From Bacteroidota bacterium (GTDB taxonomy: Bacteria; Bacteroidota; Bacteroidia; Chitinophagales; LD1): a DNA stretch of 64,000 nt. The notes beneath the pieces are model-generated. The model searched no databases. It was not told the origin of the DNA and was given only the letters and a program-made list of their open reading frames with translations. Position numbers and translations under genes: made by a program. The stretch lies in contig CANJLD010000008.1 of the NCBI GenBank assembly GCA_947475165.1, forward strand, positions 24,841 through 88,840, read 5' to 3'. This document shows, in pieces, positions 60,967-64,000 of this stretch; position 1 is the first letter of the stretch, and the number at the start of each line of letters is the position of its first letter.

Positions 60967-61521
60967 ATGACAATAAACAAGACGCTGTTGTCTAGCGTCT
61001 GTTGTCTATTGTCTATCGTCTGTTTCTCCCAACTCAATTACGATTACACGGCCGGAAAATTTATGATTAAAGGAAAGGTGGTAGATGTGCAAAGCAAGGC
61101 TGTCATTCCTATGGCAAATATCGTTTTTGTAAAAAATGGCAAAGGGGTCAGTTGCGATAACGAAGGCAATTTTACGATGTATGTTTATAAAACCGATACC
61201 ATTAAATTTTCATCTACCGGTTACATCTCCAAAATAATTCACATGAACGATATTGACTCAAGCAGATATTATACGCTTGAGATTCAACTGATACACGATT
61301 TTGTTAAGATGAAAGATGTTATTATTTATCCTTTCCGAACCAAAGAGGAATTTATTGATGCGTTTATGGAAGCCAAAGACATAAACAAAATAAGTATTGC
61401 AGGAATTGCTCCGCCTAAGTATTCTCATATTACACCTAAGGCTAAGTTCAGCAATCCTATTTCGTTCCTCTACGACCGGGTAAAAAAACGCAGAGCAGCT
61501 AATCCTGAGTTTAAGCCATAA
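60967..61521 (+). CDS. secreted protein with carboxypeptidase-regulatory-like domain
   Basis: About 184 aa from ATG 60967; the track start 60943 adds eight residues. Signal peptide MTINKTLLSSVCCLLSIVCFSQ, then a carboxypeptidase-regulatory-like beta-sandwich (FMIKGKVVDVQSKAVIPMANIVFVKNGKGVSCDNEGNFTMYVYKTDTIKFSSTGYISK). This module, normally fused to SusC-type receptors, stands alone here and is followed by a charged C-terminal region with no receptor. Its signal peptide is encoded by five 7-bp units (TTGTCTA family). Confidence 0.85.
   Translation: MTINKTLLSSVCCLLSIVCFSQLNYDYTAGKFMIKGKVVDVQSKAVIPMANIVFVKNGKGVSCDNEGNFTMYVYKTDTIKFSSTGYISKIIHMNDIDSSRYYTLEIQLIHDFVKMKDVIIYPFRTKEEFIDAFMEAKDINKISIAGIAPPKYSHITPKAKFSNPISFLYDRVKKRRAANPEFKP
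60988..61022. repeat. TTGTCTA 7-bp repeat encoding a signal peptide
   Basis: Five units: TTGTCTA, GCGTCTG, TTGTCTA, TTGTCTA, TCGTCTG. Translated they give L-S-S-V-C-C-L-L-S-I-V-C, the hydrophobic core of the signal peptide. Confidence 0.9.
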
Positions 61522-61551
61522 GTCTTTCGTATATCATACTATTTTTAGCCA

Positions 61552-62460
61552 ATGGATGCGAACCATCACATAGCGCAATTAGATGCTTTGGTAAAAGTAA
61601 TTGCACCCGGAATTTTCATTTTTACCGTCAGCGTAATTTTGCTTGAAGTAGCATTACTCCGGTTTCGCAAAGTTTCAGTAAGCCATAAGGGTGGAGTGGT
61701 AAGTTTGATTTCCGGAAGTTTTGTTTTCGGGTTAGAAGCGGTAGCTGATTTTCTTTTTTATCTCGCGCTTTCCTACTGGCTTTATCAGCATCGTATTTTC
61801 GAACTTGGTTTCAAATGGTACGTATGGGTGGCTTGCTTTCTGCTGTTCGATTTTATTTTTTATTGGAGTCACCGCATTCAGCATGAGGTGAGATTACTTT
61901 GGTGTTTCCATAGCGTACACCACACCACTCATGAAATGCGTTTGTCTTCCGCAGTACGCGGACCCATGTTTGAATTTGTAATGACTCCGTGGTATTTTAT
62001 CTGGATGTGCGCATTGGGTTTTCATCCGCTCATGTTCATTACTGTTCGCACCTTTTCGCGCGTGAGGGGAGTGTTGGAACACGTGAACGAAGAGTTTGTC
62101 GGTTACCATCCGTGGCTCAATAAAATTTTTATTACGCCCGATGTTCACCGTGTTCATCATGGCAGAAATGTACGCTACTTAGATATGAACTACAGCGAGA
62201 TACATTCTATCTGGGACAGAATGTTTGGCACCTACACCGAGTATGACGAGAAACCCGAATACGGAATTCTCAAGCCGATTAACCCTGATAATTTTTACGA
62301 AGTGCAGTTACGCGCATGGAGAGATTTATACCACGACCTGAAAGAAACAAGTGGATTGAAAAATAAAATCAAGCTACTCATTATGCCACCGGGCTGGTAT
62401 CCTGATGGGAGAGATTTTAGGGCGAAGACTTTGAAAAGACAACTACAGGAAATTTCTTAA
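61552..62460 (+). CDS. sterol desaturase / fatty acid hydroxylase family membrane protein (copy 3)
   Basis: 302 aa, four or five TM helices. Histidine boxes: HRIQHE (near 107), HSVHHTTHE (near 121), HRVHHGRN...NYSEIHSIWDRMFGTY (near 200). It ends with the family tail PPGWYPDGRDFRAKTLKRQL, as in copy 2. The first box is HRIQHE in place of HRL(A/S)HE. It overlaps the convergent TPR gene by 4 bp. Likely a lipid-modifying hydroxylase in the inner membrane. Confidence 0.9.
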   Translation: MDANHHIAQLDALVKVIAPGIFIFTVSVILLEVALLRFRKVSVSHKGGVVSLISGSFVFGLEAVADFLFYLALSYWLYQHRIFELGFKWYVWVACFLLFDFIFYWSHRIQHEVRLLWCFHSVHHTTHEMRLSSAVRGPMFEFVMTPWYFIWMCALGFHPLMFITVRTFSRVRGVLEHVNEEFVGYHPWLNKIFITPDVHRVHHGRNVRYLDMNYSEIHSIWDRMFGTYTEYDEKPEYGILKPINPDNFYEVQLRAWRDLYHDLKETSGLKNKIKLLIMPPGWYPDGRDFRAKTLKRQLQEIS

Positions 62461-63380
62461 GCAGATGCCAACGCCTTCATGCGGTCGATGTCATCTATCA
62501 TTTCGTTTATTTGTTTCAAAAATGGCTTGTTGCCGATTTGCTCGAGTATAACTTTGCTCTTCGCTAAAAATTCACCAGACTTTTCTAAATCGTTTTTGTC
62601 TTTATGGACAATTGCCAGATTGAAATAAGAAATACTTATATCATCCGGTGAACCGAATTTCATTCGCAACTCAAGCGACTTTTCAAGGTATCTTTCTGCT
62701 TCATCAAATTTTTTCAGCAGCGTATAGCAGTTGCCGATGTTACTATATACACTCGCCATATTCCGCAAAAGATAATGATGTTCAAATGTTTCGGCTGCTA
62801 CCAGATAATGTTTCAGTGCTTCTTCCGCCTTATTCGCGCTGTTATAAATATTGCCCAAGCCCATCAGGCAATTTGCTTTCATTACTTCATGCGCTTTATC
62901 ACTCAGCAAATCAATAGCTTCGGTCAAATGCGCAATTGCTTTTTCAGAGCCTTCATCTTTAATATCCTCGTTCATCGCCAGCGTATGAAGAATCTCTGCC
63001 CTAACAGAATTATAATTCGGCTCATCCGGTGTAATAATGCATAGGGCTTCTTTTAGATTTTGTTCAGCCAAATTGAATTCACCAATGTGAGCAAAACAAT
63101 GCCCGATAGTTTTTAAGTGACGCGCAAGCAAACTATTGAAACCGGAATCTCTGAACTTGTCAACTACTGCCAACGAATTTTCGATAGCTCCGGAATAGTT
63201 TGATTTAAAATGCAGTTCTGCTAAAGTTTTATTCAACTCGATACTTAAAGTCACTTCCTCATTTACCAGATGCGCATAATCATTCTTAAGCATTTGCAAA
63301 TGCTCGTACGCGTGTTCGTTGTTGCGAACTATTAAATCGCGATTGGTCTTTATTTGCTTAAGGAGTTGCTCGGCATTCAT
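62457..63380 (-). CDS. tetratricopeptide-repeat protein
   Basis: 307 aa. Six or seven TPR units occupy residues ~55-300, clearest as EHYLLRNMASVYSNIGNCYTLLKKFDEAERYLEKSLEL and ISISYFNLAIVHKDKNDLEKSGEFLAKSKVIL. No signal peptide or output domain is visible, so it is probably a cytoplasmic scaffold; in related proteins such TPR stretches precede a diguanylate cyclase or kinase, absent here. Function unknown. The stop overlaps that of copy 3. Confidence 0.88.
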   Translation of the reverse strand: MNAEQLLKQIKTNRDLIVRNNEHAYEHLQMLKNDYAHLVNEEVTLSIELNKTLAELHFKSNYSGAIENSLAVVDKFRDSGFNSLLARHLKTIGHCFAHIGEFNLAEQNLKEALCIITPDEPNYNSVRAEILHTLAMNEDIKDEGSEKAIAHLTEAIDLLSDKAHEVMKANCLMGLGNIYNSANKAEEALKHYLVAAETFEHHYLLRNMASVYSNIGNCYTLLKKFDEAERYLEKSLELRMKFGSPDDISISYFNLAIVHKDKNDLEKSGEFLAKSKVILEQIGNKPFLKQINEMIDDIDRMKALASA

Positions 63381-63460
63381 ATTTCAAAAAAAGTCTCGTA
63401 TTCTAAAGTTGGCGAATCTAATTTTTGTAATTTTGTGAAAAGATTTCATGAATTCTTCTG

Positions 63461-64000
63461 TCAATTTGTTTTCCACAACACACGCATTACCACTTCACTT
63501 AAGTAGTCTCCGTTCTTATCGCCAAACCAGCCCATAGTGCGCGTTTCGTAAGTGTTCAGTTTATATCGCTTACTATCAGTAATGTAACCGATATAGCCGC
63601 CATTAAAACTGGTGACAATCAATTTTAAATTCTTCTTATCGGCAACAAAATCAATTTCGTTGACCAGTTCTCCGCTAAAATCGCAGGGCATTCCTGCAAA
63701 GAAAATATTGCCGATTTGAAAAATGTTGATGTAAGTTTTTTCATTACCAAACATTTTTTTGAAAAGCCACGGGCGAACAACAATTGTTTCCGTAACGCGC
63801 AAATTCGGCTCGCGCAAATACAAAGGCAAATGAATCATGTTCATGTTTGTCACCGGTTCTGTTTTTATCGTGTCGAAGTTTTGCAAAACAATTTTCGAAA
63901 CTCCTTTTGCCATATAGCTTGCTTCTGCTTCCTGCTCTTTTGTAAACTCATACGGACCGTGACTTCCAACGGCACCTGCGCTAAAAGACGCAAAATTTAT
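63461..64000 (-). CDS. neutral/alkaline non-lysosomal ceramidase (C-terminal part, cut by window edge)
   Basis: The reading frame runs open from the stop at 63461 to base 64000 (180 codons including stop); the ATG at 63913 in the track is internal. C-terminal residues include ASFSAGAVGSHGPYEFT near the window edge, NIFQIGNIFFAGMPCDFSGELVN, and the diagnostic SFNGGYIGYITDSKRYKLNTYETRTMGWFGDKNGDYLSE. This matches the neutral ceramidase family, which hydrolyses ceramide to sphingosine and fatty acid. Bacteroidota make sphingolipids, so it could act in their turnover or on host or prey lipids. N-terminal features cannot be seen. Confidence 0.88.
   Translation of the reverse strand: MNFASFSAGAVGSHGPYEFTKEQEAEASYMAKGVSKIVLQNFDTIKTEPVTNMNMIHLPLYLREPNLRVTETIVVRPWLFKKMFGNEKTYINIFQIGNIFFAGMPCDFSGELVNEIDFVADKKNLKLIVTSFNGGYIGYITDSKRYKLNTYETRTMGWFGDKNGDYLSEVVMRVLWKTN

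Overview
The window looks like a chromosomal piece of a Bacteroidota genome, probably near Chitinophagales/Sphingobacteriales; the genus cannot be told by reading alone. The evidence is a GldH gliding lipoprotein, several secreted proteins with type IX secretion (T9SS) sorting tails (type A, and type B on a 1265-aa SprB-repeat protein), a short 289-aa primary sigma factor, a TTTG-N19-TATCTTTG promoter before rpsF that fits the Bacteroidota consensus, few Shine-Dalgarno sites, and many lipoproteins with SxC lipoboxes. No phage, IS element, CRISPR array or rRNA was seen. One tRNA (Arg-CCT) is present.

Layout. 1-5 kb: truncated clpC, STAS protein, RNase Z, GH1 glucosidase. 5-8.6 kb (minus strand): a small lipoprotein broken by one in-frame TGA, a GlcD-type flavin oxidase directly behind tRNA-Arg, DUF983, and a YHYH T9SS protein. 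8.8-13.3 kb: an ECF sigma factor with a small membrane protein and a Spy/CpxP-like sensor, then an MBOAT acyltransferase/SGNH pair. 13.5-27.2 kb: surface proteins, including a collagen-like/C1q-like protein, the SprB-repeat protein and a double-S74 chaperone protein, separated by repeat-rich DNA. 27.4-38 kb: RicT, GldH, two tandem sterol-desaturase-family hydroxylases, UbiB kinase with a phasin-like protein, lysoplasmalogenase, and an alpha/beta hydrolase. 38.3-43 kb: HTH protein and a five-gene lipoprotein/DUF1501-like set, followed without a gap by deoC and a SPOR protein. 44-55 kb: M20 amidohydrolase, T9SS hydrolase, sulfate activation genes cysC-cysD-cysN, rhodanese, PAS histidine kinase, ChoD-like GMC oxidase, DAHP synthase/chorismate mutase. 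55-64 kb: urocanate hydratase, TonB-like protein, rpoD, rpsF-rpsR-rplI, a third desaturase-family hydroxylase, a TPR protein, and the C-terminal part of a neutral ceramidase.

Themes. There is a lipid-modification theme: three fatty-acid-hydroxylase paralogs, a ChoD-like oxidase, a ceramidase, a lysoplasmalogenase and a phasin-like protein. There is also a strong cell-surface/T9SS theme.

The most unusual signal is in the repeats. Tracts with a 7-bp period sit at gene edges, and in three genes they encode the signal peptide itself. Because 7 is not a multiple of 3, such a tract gives the same cyclic heptapeptide in every frame, and the TTGTCTA family gives a hydrophobic one. Two unrelated intergenic arrays have an exact 21-bp period (3 x 7 bp, or two DNA turns). 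A separate palindromic repeat built on CCCCTAAATCCCC sits against stop codons at four loci, mostly as inverted pairs.
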